DNA of 64,000 bases. It comes from Bifidobacterium simiarum (GTDB lineage Bacteria; Actinomycetota; Actinomycetes; Actinomycetales; Bifidobacteriaceae). Position 1 is the first letter of the stretch, and every line of letters starts with the position of its first letter. The notes beneath the pieces are model-generated. The model ran no database searches and was not told the DNA's origin. It was given only the letters and a program-made list of their open reading frames with translations. Position numbers and translations under genes: made by a program. The stretch spans positions 229,384 to 293,383 of the forward strand of contig NZ_PEBK01000003.1 in assembly GCF_002802905.1 (NCBI RefSeq). The letters run 5' to 3'. Below, piece after piece: positions 15,873 to 24,843 of the stretch.

Positions 15873-17279
15873 TCAGTCCAGCTTGAAGACGTGGCGCGGG
15901 CCTTCCTTCACGGATTCGCGCATCACGCGCTTGCCCTCGTCCATGCTCAGACGGTGATCGGCGACCAGACCGGAGACGAAGCGGGCGGTCAGACGACGGT
16001 TGGTGTCGTGACGGGTCGGGATCGAGCACAGGGCGCGGGTGTCGTCGATGAAGCCGGAGAGCTTGGAGAAGCCGGCGGCGGTGGTGATGTAGTCGAAGTA
16101 GCGCAGGATCGGCTCCGGGGAATCGAGGAACCACCACGGGGCGCCGACGTACAGGCTCGGGTAGAAGCCGGCCAGCGGGCCGAGCTCACGGGAGTAGACC
16201 GTCTCGTCCATGGTGAAGGCCACGAAGTGGAAGTCGGGGGTGTTGCCGTACTTGTTGAGCAGGCTCTTGAGATCGACGGCGAACTCGGCCTTGGCCGGGA
16301 TGTCGGCGCCGATGTTCACGCCGTACTCGGCGAGGTTCTGCGGATCGTAGTCGCGGTGGACGTGCGGGTGCACGGTCATGACCAGACCGTCCTCCTGGGC
16401 CATCTCGACCTGATCGGCGAAGAAGTGACGGCGCAGCTTGTCGCCCTCCTCCGGGGTGATGTTGCCGGCCATGGCCTGCTTGAACAGGCGGTTGACCTCT
16501 TCGTCGGAGAGGCGGTCGGTACGCACGTCGGCGTGGGAGTGATCGGAGAGGACCGCACCGTGGGCCTTGAAGTACTGACGACGGCGGCGCAGGGCCTCGG
16601 TGAAGCCCGCGTAGGTGGTGGCGTCGACGCCGGCGACCTCGCCGAGCTGCTCGACCTTCTCGCCCCAGTTGGCGGTCTTGTAGGGCTCGAGGTAGAGGTC
16701 CGGACGGAAGGCCGGGGCCAGACGGGCCGGGAAGTCGGGGTCGGCGTTGGTCTCGTCGTGCAGGTGCAGATCGTCGAGGGTGTCGTCGGTGGTGGAGATG
16801 AACTCGATATTGAACTTCTTCACCAGCGCGCGGGTGGAGAACTCAGGCTGCTTGAGGTCATCGTTGATCTCGTCGTAGATCTCGCCGGCGGTGTCGGGAC
16901 CGAACGGCTTGTCGATGCCGAACACGGTGGCCAGTTCGTCGTCGAACCAGTACTGCATCGGGGTGCCGGCGTAGGCGGGCCAGAACTTGCCCAGCAGCTC
17001 GAAAGCGTGCTTGGACTGCTCCGGGGTGAAGTTCTTCTGACCGACGCCGAGATCCTTGAGATCGACGCCCTGCGAGTGCAGGATGCGGGTCACGTAGTGA
17101 TCAGGGGTGATGAACAGCTCGGTCGGGTTGTCGAAGTGGTAATCCTTGTCGTGGAACCATTCGACCGGAACGTGGCCGTGAGGAGAAATGATCGGCATGT
17201 CCTTGACTTCGGCGTACAGTTCGCGGGCGATGTCGCGAGTGGTCGGATCGGCGGGGAGAAGCCTATCAGCATGTACCAT
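15873..17279 (-). CDS. uxaC: Glucuronate (uronate) isomerase
   Basis: Converts D-glucuronate to D-fructuronate, and usually also galacturonate to tagaturonate, as the first step of hexuronate catabolism. The 468-residue product matches UxaC of the amidohydrolase superfamily. Features are the metal-binding ISPHGHVPVEWF segment near residue 31, the PDHYVTRILHSQGV stretch, the STTDDTLDDL region and the MTVHPHVHRDYD region. ATG 17279 follows AAAGGAG. It heads the leftward uxaC-uxuB-uxuA set and is divergent from a LacI regulator, with paired operator-like sites between them. No tagaturonate reductase or altronate dehydratase is seen, so glucuronate is the likelier natural substrate. Confidence 0.96.
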   Translation of the reverse strand: MVHADRLLPADPTTRDIARELYAEVKDMPIISPHGHVPVEWFHDKDYHFDNPTELFITPDHYVTRILHSQGVDLKDLGVGQKNFTPEQSKHAFELLGKFWPAYAGTPMQYWFDDELATVFGIDKPFGPDTAGEIYDEINDDLKQPEFSTRALVKKFNIEFISTTDDTLDDLHLHDETNADPDFPARLAPAFRPDLYLEPYKTANWGEKVEQLGEVAGVDATTYAGFTEALRRRRQYFKAHGAVLSDHSHADVRTDRLSDEEVNRLFKQAMAGNITPEEGDKLRRHFFADQVEMAQEDGLVMTVHPHVHRDYDPQNLAEYGVNIGADIPAKAEFAVDLKSLLNKYGNTPDFHFVAFTMDETVYSRELGPLAGFYPSLYVGAPWWFLDSPEPILRYFDYITTAAGFSKLSGFIDDTRALCSIPTRHDTNRRLTARFVSGLVADHRLSMDEGKRVMRESVKEGPRHVFKLD

Positions 17280-17348
17280 ATTGAGAACTCCTTTGTTTCG
17301 TTTCCTCCTTACTGATTATTAGTTCGGTCTAATCCCGGCATCGAAGGG

Positions 17349-17424
17349 TTGCCATAGTTTGCCCTTTATGTGACGAGGGGATCCCATTCGGGGGCAAACA
17401 CGGTACAGTGTTGCATAGTTTGCA
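17349..17424. promoter_or_regulatory. Paired TTGC(C)ATAGTTTGC sites between uxaC and its LacI regulator
   Basis: Two near-identical elements, TTGCCATAGTTTGCCC (17349-17364) and TTGCATAGTTTGCA (17411-17424), lie in the divergent spacer 62 bases apart. A GGGGCAAAC half-site lies between them (about 17391-17399). Spacing of about six helical turns suits a looping LacI dimer pair. Confidence 0.6.
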
Positions 17425-17461
17425 TTGTGGACCGCACGGTCCTGACCACGAGAGAAAGCGT

Positions 17462-18622
17462 ATGACCTCAATGCCGAACGCCAACGACGACGATTCACCG
17501 ATGACCGAACATGATCAGGTACTGTCCGAGGAGGGTCGGACGACTCAGCCCGACGGGGACCGGGAGACTCGACGGGAGCCGGGGACGACAGGCTCGGACC
17601 ATGGCTCGCACGGCGTCACCATCCGTGACGTGGCTCGGGAAGTGGGGGTCTCCCCCTCCACGGTCTCCCGGGCGTTCGCCCGTCCGGGCAGGGTGAGCGC
17701 CGAAACCGCCCGCCGCATCCGCGAGGCCGCGGACCGTCTGGGCTACCGGGCGAAGGCCGTTACCTCGCTGAACATGCATGACACCGAGAAGGTCAACGGC
17801 ATGCTGGCCATCACCGTGGCCGATCTGGGCAATCCGATCTTCGCCGACTATGTGAAAAGCGCGCAGCATCAGTGCCTGCGCAAGGGATTCGGTCTGCTGG
17901 TCATCGACTTCGAGGAGACCAGCATCATCGAACGCAAGGCGTTGAATCTGGCCATGGGCCATGTGGACGGGCTGATCCTCTCGTCGTCGCGGTCCTCGGA
18001 CGCCACGATCCGCAAGCTCGCCGAGATTACGCCGCTGATCGCGCTGAACCGTCCGATCCGCGGCGTGCAGTCGATCATTCCGGACGCCCGCGTCGGTCTG
18101 GAGAAGGCCGTGGAGCATCTCGCCACCTTGGGCCACGAGGAGATCACCTATCTGTCCGGTCCGGAGGCGTCGTGGCAGGACGGACGCCGCTGGCGGACGA
18201 TGATCGATATCTGCGAGCGCCTGCATCTGCGTCTGCGCCGCATCAACGCCAACGCCCCCTCGTACATCGGCGGGTACAAGTACGCGGACGAATTCCTGCG
18301 CACGCCGACCACGGCGGTGATCGCGTACAACGACATCGTTGCCATCGGTTTCATGAAGGCCATGCAGGCGAGGGGCATCAAGGTCCCCGAGGAGATCTCG
18401 GTGGTGGGCATCGACGACACCCCGGTCAGTTCGCTGGTGACGCCGAGCCTGTCGACCGTGAAGCTGCCGCGCAAGGAGCCGGCCGAGCTGGCGGTGGACG
18501 AGATCATCGCGCAGGTGCGGCACCAGAAAACCGACGCGAACCGCGGCCCCCTGTTCCTCAAGTCCACGTTCATCCCCCGCTGCAGCACCGCCCAGGCCAA
18601 CCCCGCAATCCACCTGCGGTAG
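17462..18622 (+). CDS. LacI-family regulator of the uxaC-uxuB-uxuA genes
   Basis: A 386-residue repressor with an unusual polar, acidic N-terminal extension of about 50 residues before the helix-turn-helix (VTIRDVAREVGVSPSTVSRAF), followed by the usual sugar-binding effector domain starting near LAITVADLGNPIF. ATG 17462 follows GAGAAAG; earlier in-frame codons overlap the operator-like sites and are rejected. It is divergent from uxaC, 182 bases away, and is almost certainly the local regulator of glucuronate use, with fructuronate, mannonate or glucuronate as possible effectors (inference). The REP-like element at 18653 follows it. Confidence 0.88.
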   Translation: MTSMPNANDDDSPMTEHDQVLSEEGRTTQPDGDRETRREPGTTGSDHGSHGVTIRDVAREVGVSPSTVSRAFARPGRVSAETARRIREAADRLGYRAKAVTSLNMHDTEKVNGMLAITVADLGNPIFADYVKSAQHQCLRKGFGLLVIDFEETSIIERKALNLAMGHVDGLILSSSRSSDATIRKLAEITPLIALNRPIRGVQSIIPDARVGLEKAVEHLATLGHEEITYLSGPEASWQDGRRWRTMIDICERLHLRLRRINANAPSYIGGYKYADEFLRTPTTAVIAYNDIVAIGFMKAMQARGIKVPEEISVVGIDDTPVSSLVTPSLSTVKLPRKEPAELAVDEIIAQVRHQKTDANRGPLFLKSTFIPRCSTAQANPAIHLR

Positions 18623-19073
18623 GGGCACTCGCATCCCGGATTCCCCTTTTTTGGCTTCCCCCTCCGGGGGAAGCTGTCGGCGCAAGCCGACTGATGAGGG
18701 GCCGCAAACGACGAGACCACGTCAACCAGTATTGACTGATGTTGGCTGAATCCGTCCGCCAAAACTCTTGACCGGACACGCCGCAAGCACGCCGAAAACC
18801 GGCCCGTGACGCCGATGAACAAGTAGCCTGAGAACAGCCCGATCACAAACCGGATTCCAATGGATTACGCCGCAAAAACCGAAATGTAGAGCCCAATCCA
18901 TTGAAATCCCCGACACTCGATTCCAAGAATGTTGAAATCATGCGGTTTTGAAGGCTCCGTGTCTCCGACCGTCATGGATTACGCTGCATTTCATACCAAA
19001 ACATCACAGCGTCCATCTCTGACAGATGCCCGATGATTGCATAGTCACCGGGCATCTCCATTCACTCTTCGAA
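18623..19073. other. Intergenic region with REP-like unit and possible gene remnant
   Basis: No intact gene. It holds a REP-like unit (18653-18701) and a hairpin after the dehydrogenase gene (about 19026-19060). On the minus strand a frame around 18745-18960 reads like a membrane segment (WIGLYISVFAA, then a stop, then IRFVIGLFSGYLFIGV). It may be a decayed membrane-protein fragment. The evidence is weak. Confidence 0.4.
18653..18701. repeat. REP-like unit
   Basis: An inverted copy of the B unit: a GGCTTCCCCC/GGGGGAAGC stem followed by a second stem with GTCGG/CCGAC arms and ending in GATGAGGGG. Confidence 0.75.
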
Positions 19074-20096
19074 TTACGCACCGAAGGTTAACACCAGCTT
19101 CTTCACCTGCTCGGGATGAGCATCCAGCAGATCGAATGCCTTCTGCGCATCCTTATAGTCGAAGACATGGGTCACGAGTCCATCGTCGCCAATTAGGCCG
19201 GATTCCATCATGTGAATGATGGGATCGAATTGGAACGCCTGTAGGCGGGAACCGACCACGGTCAGCTGTTTGGCCATGATGGGCTTCTGGGGGATCCCCA
19301 CCGGGGTGGTATTCATGCCGAGCACCACGATGGTTCCTGCCACCGAAGCCAGATCGAAGGAAGCCTGGAACGTCTGAGGCAGGCATGCCGCATCGATCAC
19401 GATGTTCGCCATCTCCCCATTCGTCCACTCACTCACGGCATCCACCAGATTTTCTCGGACCGTGTTCACCACCCGTTCGGCTCCGTTGGCGAGCGCGAAG
19501 TCAAGTTTGTCGTCCACTACGTCGCTCACCATCACCGACGCACCTTTCGCGCGGGCGATACGCAGCACGGCGATACCGATCGGCCCGGCACCTTGCACCA
19601 GTACGGTGTCGCCTGCACCGACATGACCTCGCATGGTGGAGTTACCCGCGATGGTGTACGGTTCGGCAAGTACAGCCGTGGTCCATGGCACACGCTTGTC
19701 GATGCGATGCACCTGACGGTGCCGCACCACGAGGTACTCCTGCTCGCCACCGTCCACATGTACGCCGTTCACCTTGAGATCCTCGCTGACATTCGGCATG
19801 CCCCTTCGTACCGCATAGCTGTTGTCCCCATAGGTGATCGGCTCGACCACCACATGGTCACCGACGTCAAGTCCTGTGACCGCGCTACCGAAGCCGGCCA
19901 CCTCGCCGACTACCTCATGCCCCATAACCCGCGGATATGAGACGAACGGATTATCGCCATGCAGAATATGCATGTCCGACCCGCAGACCCCCACGGCTCG
20001 TACGCGAATAAGCACATCGTCATCCTTGCGAACCGACGGCCTCTCGACGTCCTCGATGCGCATGTCGTGCGGGCCGTTGACCACTATTGCCTTCAT
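19074..20096 (-). CDS. Medium-chain dehydrogenase, RspB/LgoD-like (possible L-gulonate/L-galactonate 5-dehydrogenase)
   Basis: An NAD-dependent zinc-type alcohol dehydrogenase of 340 residues. The catalytic zinc site is intact (GVCGSD near residue 36, GHEVVG near 60), as is the nucleotide fold (VLVQGAGPIGIAVLRIARA). The overall pattern follows E. coli RspB: NPFVSYPRVMGHE, VNGVHVDGG, VIDAACLP and THVFDYKDA. The four-cysteine structural zinc lobe is lost, since the YGDNSYAVRRGMPN segment carries no Cys. ATG 20096 follows AAAGGAA. RspB/LgoD relatives oxidise L-gulonate or L-galactonate to keto-uronates that UxuB could reduce, a natural link to region 1. It sits downstream of GH78 and MFS genes. 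The substrate is inference. Confidence 0.75.
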   Translation of the reverse strand: MKAIVVNGPHDMRIEDVERPSVRKDDDVLIRVRAVGVCGSDMHILHGDNPFVSYPRVMGHEVVGEVAGFGSAVTGLDVGDHVVVEPITYGDNSYAVRRGMPNVSEDLKVNGVHVDGGEQEYLVVRHRQVHRIDKRVPWTTAVLAEPYTIAGNSTMRGHVGAGDTVLVQGAGPIGIAVLRIARAKGASVMVSDVVDDKLDFALANGAERVVNTVRENLVDAVSEWTNGEMANIVIDAACLPQTFQASFDLASVAGTIVVLGMNTTPVGIPQKPIMAKQLTVVGSRLQAFQFDPIIHMMESGLIGDDGLVTHVFDYKDAQKAFDLLDAHPEQVKKLVLTFGA

Positions 20097-20254
20097 GATG
20101 GATTCCTTTCTGTGATCATGCGCGCTGCATATGGCACGGTGCCAGGCAGGATGCGCATGAGATGCTATGTTGTATCGAATTTCGTTATCGAAATATGGTG
20201 AACGATCGTCGAATAAGAGATTCGCGTCAACAAACGAATCAGATACGTCCACGA

Positions 20255-23164
20255 TCAGATTCGGCCTTGGATCGTCAGATCATATGTTCCCGGAGGCAAC
20301 GTTTCGTCGGACCGGCTTCCCGGCCGACGCAAGGTCGCCGTCGCACCGGCAGGCACGACGATATGCATGTCCACAACACCACCTTCAGCACCGTCAATGC
20401 CGCGTCGCCGTTGATTGACGGTGATGTTACCGAGGATCGTGGGCAATGTGACGTCAAGCCGATCAAGTTGCCCGGGCAGAGAAGGAGCGATGTCGAAAGT
20501 CCGGAATCCTCCGGAAGTCGATCGGATCCCCGCCAACAATTCCACGACGATGAACAGCGGAGAAGCGGACCACGGATGCGCGCAACTGACGTTCGGCTTC
20601 AGCGTCTCACTCCAAGCCTCCATCGTGGATCCTGCGCCCTGACGAATCATGCCGTTCCAGCTGCGCAGTCCGCTGCCGGTGAGCAGATCGTAGGCCGCAT
20701 CCGTCTGCCCGCCGATCATCATCGCCTCCAGCAGAAACGGAGCCGCATATACGCTGACGACCATGCCCCGATCAGCCAACATCCGAGCCGCCGCACGAGC
20801 CTTCGGACCGTCCGCCACACCCATCGACACGGCAAAGGCACTGGCATGGGCGGCGTGATGGCCCAGCCTTCGGCCATATCGATCAAGGCCGTCAGCGTAG
20901 GCCCGCGCATCGTCATCCCACAGCAGACGATTTATGCTCGCACGCAGCCGATCGGCGATCGATGCGTACTCTCTTCCGGGAGTACCCAGCACCTCGTCAA
21001 TCTCGGCCATGGCCCGATACGCGCCGTACGCCACCGCATTCACCACCGTATTGACCGGGCCGAACCGATAACCGTCCCGCTCGGATGGAGGCCAGTCCAC
21101 GATGTCGTAATCCATGCGACTGCCCGTGCCATCATTGCCGAAATCCTTGCAGATCAGACCGGTATTCGGATCCAGCCACCGAGTGGGCAGCAATTGCCTC
21201 AACCGGTCATATCGCGCGCGCAGCCGGTCCACATCACCGGAACGCAGATATTGATCCCTCGCCATCAGCACCAGATAGAACGGCCATTCGGTGGGCCACG
21301 TCCGTCGCTCGAGCAGATAGTCAAGAGAGTAATCGGCAAGCGATACGTCGGCGCTGATCGCCGCATTGCATCGTGCCTGCAGGTAGGCGTCGGCCTCGTA
21401 CGGCTCACGTTCTCGATTCCATGAATCGACGAGCAGATTGCCGTTGATCTGTTCCATGGTGTTGCGGCAGAACGTGACGATACGGTTCAGATCGTCATCG
21501 TCGCTGCACATCGCGACGGATCCGTCCAAATCGTCCGCATACAGCGGATAAACGTGGCCTATGCCTCGAATCGTCCGAAGATCGAAATCGCTGGGAAGTC
21601 CCTCGATTTCGACGTATCGGAACACCCGCAGTCCCCAAGTCACACCGATCTGGCCAGCCGACTCAGAGCCAAGGGACCATGTATCGCAGTAGTGGTTGCC
21701 CGCGTTGGTACGCCACCGTGGGGAACCATCCGCTTCGGATAGTTCCCCATATCGGATGACGACCTCCGACTGATTCGCCGGCACCGAGGATGGCCACGGA
21801 ATCTCCACCCCTCCGACCAGAGTCTTACCGAAATCGAGACGAATGACTCCCCGCGGGCTGGCGTCCCCGAAACGCTCCACATGTACCGGCTCGCACCGTT
21901 CGATGATCACGTTGCGCCCAGGATTCATCAGCAGCCGGTCACGGTCAAATGCAGGCCGCTCTACGGCCTGGCACCACCGTAAATCGCCGCCTGCAATCCG
22001 CTCATGCCGTGCCTCATCAAATCCCGGTGCATCGAATCCCCACGGATACCGATCGCCTCGCAGATTCTCACGCGGTGCCGCATAGTATCCGGTACCGATG
22101 CTTCCCGCCGGACCATAGACGGCAGTGCCGTCCAAAGCACGCCACGTGGAATCCGTGCCGATCGTCAGATGCCCACCATCCTCATAGACGACGTGCAGTT
22201 CAGCCTGTACCCGCTGGTCGGACGTGGTCCACGCCTGAATACCAATGCAATTGGGGATTCCATCGGATATCTTGTCGCCGGAAGCCTGCTCGCCGCAACG
22301 GAGCGACTCCGTTACGTCATACACGTCGTACCGCGTTTCGTCGCCGACCGACCGGACCGGACCGTTCCCGACTGCCGTACCGTTGACGCCGATTCGATAG
22401 ACGAACTGACGTGCCGGTTCCGGAGACGATGCGGTGACGTACAGTCGAGCCTTAGCCACCACACGTCGCGGATCAAGCATGAACTCCTTGTGCAGGAACG
22501 CCCATGCAGCACCATTGGAAGTAAGGCCATGGGAACGTTCCGCGACGAGGAATCGACCGTCATCGTCAACATCTCCGCAATCCAACAGAGAGGTCTCGCC
22601 GAGGGTCCAGAGCACACGACCGGCGGGATCCGTCACCGAAAGCCCGGAAACCAGCGAACGGGCGTTGGCTGGGGCGCCCAGCCCGACATCGTTCCCACGC
22701 CAACCATCGGCACGCCAGGTCTCGTCATGGATGACGCTTACCTCATGTCCTTGGATGATAGTGGTAATCGTATCGTCTCGCAGCATGACAGTCACATGAA
22801 CTTCGGGATCCGAATCAACCTGCCATGCGGCCGAGCCAATACGTTGTACAACGTCGTTTCGTCGCACGTCGGCGACGAGCTCACCCGCCTCCGGATCAAT
22901 GGTCCATTCGTACCCGTTGCGAGAGTCCGGACACCGGAACAGCAGACAGACACGGCGAGCGCCCGGCACGTCCATGCCCGCTCCGACAACCGGCTTGTCT
23001 CCGGTCTGGCGGACTTGGGATCTGACGACCGTCAGCTCGAGATTGCAGTCCTTCCAATCGACGGGATCGTTCACCGGAGCCCAGATCGGCACGCTGTGAT
23101 TCCAGAGATCCGATCGTCCCTGAGGAGCCGACGATGTTGCAATTATGGGTGTGATGACCGTCAT
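20255..23164 (-). CDS. Alpha-L-rhamnosidase, GH78 family
   Basis: Hydrolyses terminal alpha-L-rhamnosyl residues. The product has 969 residues and no signal peptide, so it is cytoplasmic. N-terminal beta domains run to about residue 520, followed by an (alpha/alpha)6 barrel and a C-terminal beta domain. Family marks in the barrel are DSWNREREPYEAD with the acidic catalytic pair region, DWPPSERDGYRFG, and GAGSTMEAWSE followed by HPWSASP. ATG 23164 follows AAAGGAG. It lies 53 bases behind the MFS gene and 158 before the dehydrogenase, forming a leftward set. A paralogue is at 41433. Genes for rhamnose breakdown are not in the window, so released rhamnose may be exported or handled elsewhere. 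Confidence 0.85.
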   Translation of the reverse strand: MTVITPIIATSSAPQGRSDLWNHSVPIWAPVNDPVDWKDCNLELTVVRSQVRQTGDKPVVGAGMDVPGARRVCLLFRCPDSRNGYEWTIDPEAGELVADVRRNDVVQRIGSAAWQVDSDPEVHVTVMLRDDTITTIIQGHEVSVIHDETWRADGWRGNDVGLGAPANARSLVSGLSVTDPAGRVLWTLGETSLLDCGDVDDDGRFLVAERSHGLTSNGAAWAFLHKEFMLDPRRVVAKARLYVTASSPEPARQFVYRIGVNGTAVGNGPVRSVGDETRYDVYDVTESLRCGEQASGDKISDGIPNCIGIQAWTTSDQRVQAELHVVYEDGGHLTIGTDSTWRALDGTAVYGPAGSIGTGYYAAPRENLRGDRYPWGFDAPGFDEARHERIAGGDLRWCQAVERPAFDRDRLLMNPGRNVIIERCEPVHVERFGDASPRGVIRLDFGKTLVGGVEIPWPSSVPANQSEVVIRYGELSEADGSPRWRTNAGNHYCDTWSLGSESAGQIGVTWGLRVFRYVEIEGLPSDFDLRTIRGIGHVYPLYADDLDGSVAMCSDDDDLNRIVTFCRNTMEQINGNLLVDSWNREREPYEADAYLQARCNAAISADVSLADYSLDYLLERRTWPTEWPFYLVLMARDQYLRSGDVDRLRARYDRLRQLLPTRWLDPNTGLICKDFGNDGTGSRMDYDIVDWPPSERDGYRFGPVNTVVNAVAYGAYRAMAEIDEVLGTPGREYASIADRLRASINRLLWDDDARAYADGLDRYGRRLGHHAAHASAFAVSMGVADGPKARAAARMLADRGMVVSVYAAPFLLEAMMIGGQTDAAYDLLTGSGLRSWNGMIRQGAGSTMEAWSETLKPNVSCAHPWSASPLFIVVELLAGIRSTSGGFRTFDIAPSLPGQLDRLDVTLPTILGNITVNQRRRGIDGAEGGVVDMHIVVPAGATATLRRPGSRSDETLPPGTYDLTIQGRI

Positions 23165-23217
23165 GATCCATACTCCTTTGGTTGGTCGACGGTGGATTTC
23201 GGCATTCGTCGTTGCTG

Positions 23218-24597
23218 TCAGACGACCGTTTTTGCCGCGACTGGTTCGATCACGGTAATCTTCGGTTCAGCAGAGTCGACAGCGTGCGTCGTCATACGGC
23301 CTTCCGCCGTATGCGCCTTATCGATATCAGCGGTTTCTCCACGATCCTCAAGATCGAATTCCGTTTCGGTACGTCCACGGAACACAAGGAATGCTGTGGC
23401 GCAACCAACCAAGGCGCAGGTGGCAATGGCTCCCAATAGATAGCGTGGACCGAACGTGAAGATGATCGGAGTAACGAGAGCCACCAACGCCGAGACGATG
23501 CGAGCGAACGCTACGATGAAGCCCTGAGCCGTGGATCGCAGCAGCGTGGGGAAGGATTCCTGAGCCCAGATCTTCAGAATCGGCTCGCCGGCGAATACCG
23601 AACTAAGTACCCATAGGCACAGCATGGCAGTCAGCGTGATCGCCGATGGACCGAACACGGTGGGCAACAGCGATCCTGTGACCGCACAGGTGGCGCCAAG
23701 CACAAACCACATCAGTCGATGCGGCCCATCGATGACCTTCATCAGCAGGAATACCAGCACGAATCCACCGACGGTGGTGACCATGCTCACCTTGGAATAG
23801 AAGCTCACCGACATGCCCGCCAGCGAGGTGAACATCAGCGCTCCGAACTGTCCGTTGGTGTTCATGCCGATGTTAATCAACGAATAGAACACGATCAATC
23901 CAAGGAAAGGAACGATGTACGGCTTGCGCAACAGATCGCGCAGAGAACCCTCGGAACGAACGGCCACTCCGGATGAGACTCCCTCAGTGGCGAGATGCGC
24001 CGCCTTCCAGCGATCGGATTCAGGAATGGTGCAACGAGCGATCAGGGTCACTATCGCGACGGCGCCAATATGCGCATACATGATCTGTGCACCGGTACGC
24101 CCCCAGTCACCGAATACGGCGCCGAACCCCTGAGAGGAAAAGATGCCGATCTTCCACAGAATCTGTGTGAACGAGACCATCGATCCTCGATTCTCGGAAC
24201 TCGCCGCTTCGGAGATAGTGGCTAGGGAAACCGGCAGGTCAGCACCCGTTCCCATACCCATCAGCATGATGCCGGCAAGATAGAAACCGTAGGAAGGTGC
24301 CAGACAGAGCACAACCGCTGCGGCGATGATCATCGCCATAGTGACCAGAAACACCCGTCGTCGTCCGAATCGGTCACCGGCCCTTCCGCCGACCGCCGCA
24401 CCGAAGGCGATGGAGAATCCCAGCGATGACGACAGCACACCGATCTGCGCGGCATCAAGATTGAGATAGTCGGTCAACATCACCACAGCGATACCGCTGG
24501 TAACGATCGCGGCAGCATCCATGTAGGATGCCATGCCGGAAACCAATGTGAGCCACCAGAGGTGGCGCTCTTCGGATCGTTTCGTCTTACTTGCCAT
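23218..24597 (-). CDS. MFS transporter (sugar or aromatic-acid/uronide porter type)
   Basis: A 12-span major facilitator of about 459 residues. The cytoplasmic loop motif GGRAGDRFGRRR after span 2 and ESDRW at the end of the N-terminal half are typical of the sugar/acid:H+ symporter branch. The C-terminal tail is polar. ATG 24597 or 24603 are both possible behind CAGGGCG. It is the first gene of the MFS-GH78-dehydrogenase set and is divergent from a GntR regulator, so it probably imports the rhamnosylated or uronic substrate used by its neighbours. Exact substrate unknown. Confidence 0.82.
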   Translation of the reverse strand: MASKTKRSEERHLWWLTLVSGMASYMDAAAIVTSGIAVVMLTDYLNLDAAQIGVLSSSLGFSIAFGAAVGGRAGDRFGRRRVFLVTMAMIIAAAVVLCLAPSYGFYLAGIMLMGMGTGADLPVSLATISEAASSENRGSMVSFTQILWKIGIFSSQGFGAVFGDWGRTGAQIMYAHIGAVAIVTLIARCTIPESDRWKAAHLATEGVSSGVAVRSEGSLRDLLRKPYIVPFLGLIVFYSLINIGMNTNGQFGALMFTSLAGMSVSFYSKVSMVTTVGGFVLVFLLMKVIDGPHRLMWFVLGATCAVTGSLLPTVFGPSAITLTAMLCLWVLSSVFAGEPILKIWAQESFPTLLRSTAQGFIVAFARIVSALVALVTPIIFTFGPRYLLGAIATCALVGCATAFLVFRGRTETEFDLEDRGETADIDKAHTAEGRMTTHAVDSAEPKITVIEPVAAKTVV

Positions 24598-24753
24598 GAT
24601 CATCGCCCTGCTTCCATGAAGAAGGGCTGGTATGCGTCATTCATGATTCCTCATCGAACCTTTCATCGTCAGTGACAGGAAACCCCAGACCGCATTGTTT
24701 CAGGATTCCCAATCCATTATAGACCCAACTACCATTCCAGTTGTTGAGTTACT

Positions 24754-24767
24754 TGTATGGTAGTACA
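24754..24767. promoter_or_regulatory. Candidate GntR/FCD operator TGTA-N6-TACA
   Basis: A short inverted repeat, TGTA-TGGTAG-TACA, in the divergent spacer between the MFS gene and the GntR regulator. Its form fits the T-GT-N-AC-A style of FadR-subfamily sites. The spacer is clearly AT-rich. Confidence 0.45.
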
Positions 24768-24843
24768 TGCTTTCTTGATCTGTCAATTCGGATGACACCC
24801 TATTGATTTCAACGTTCCGCCAGAAACTGATAAGATTACTGGT

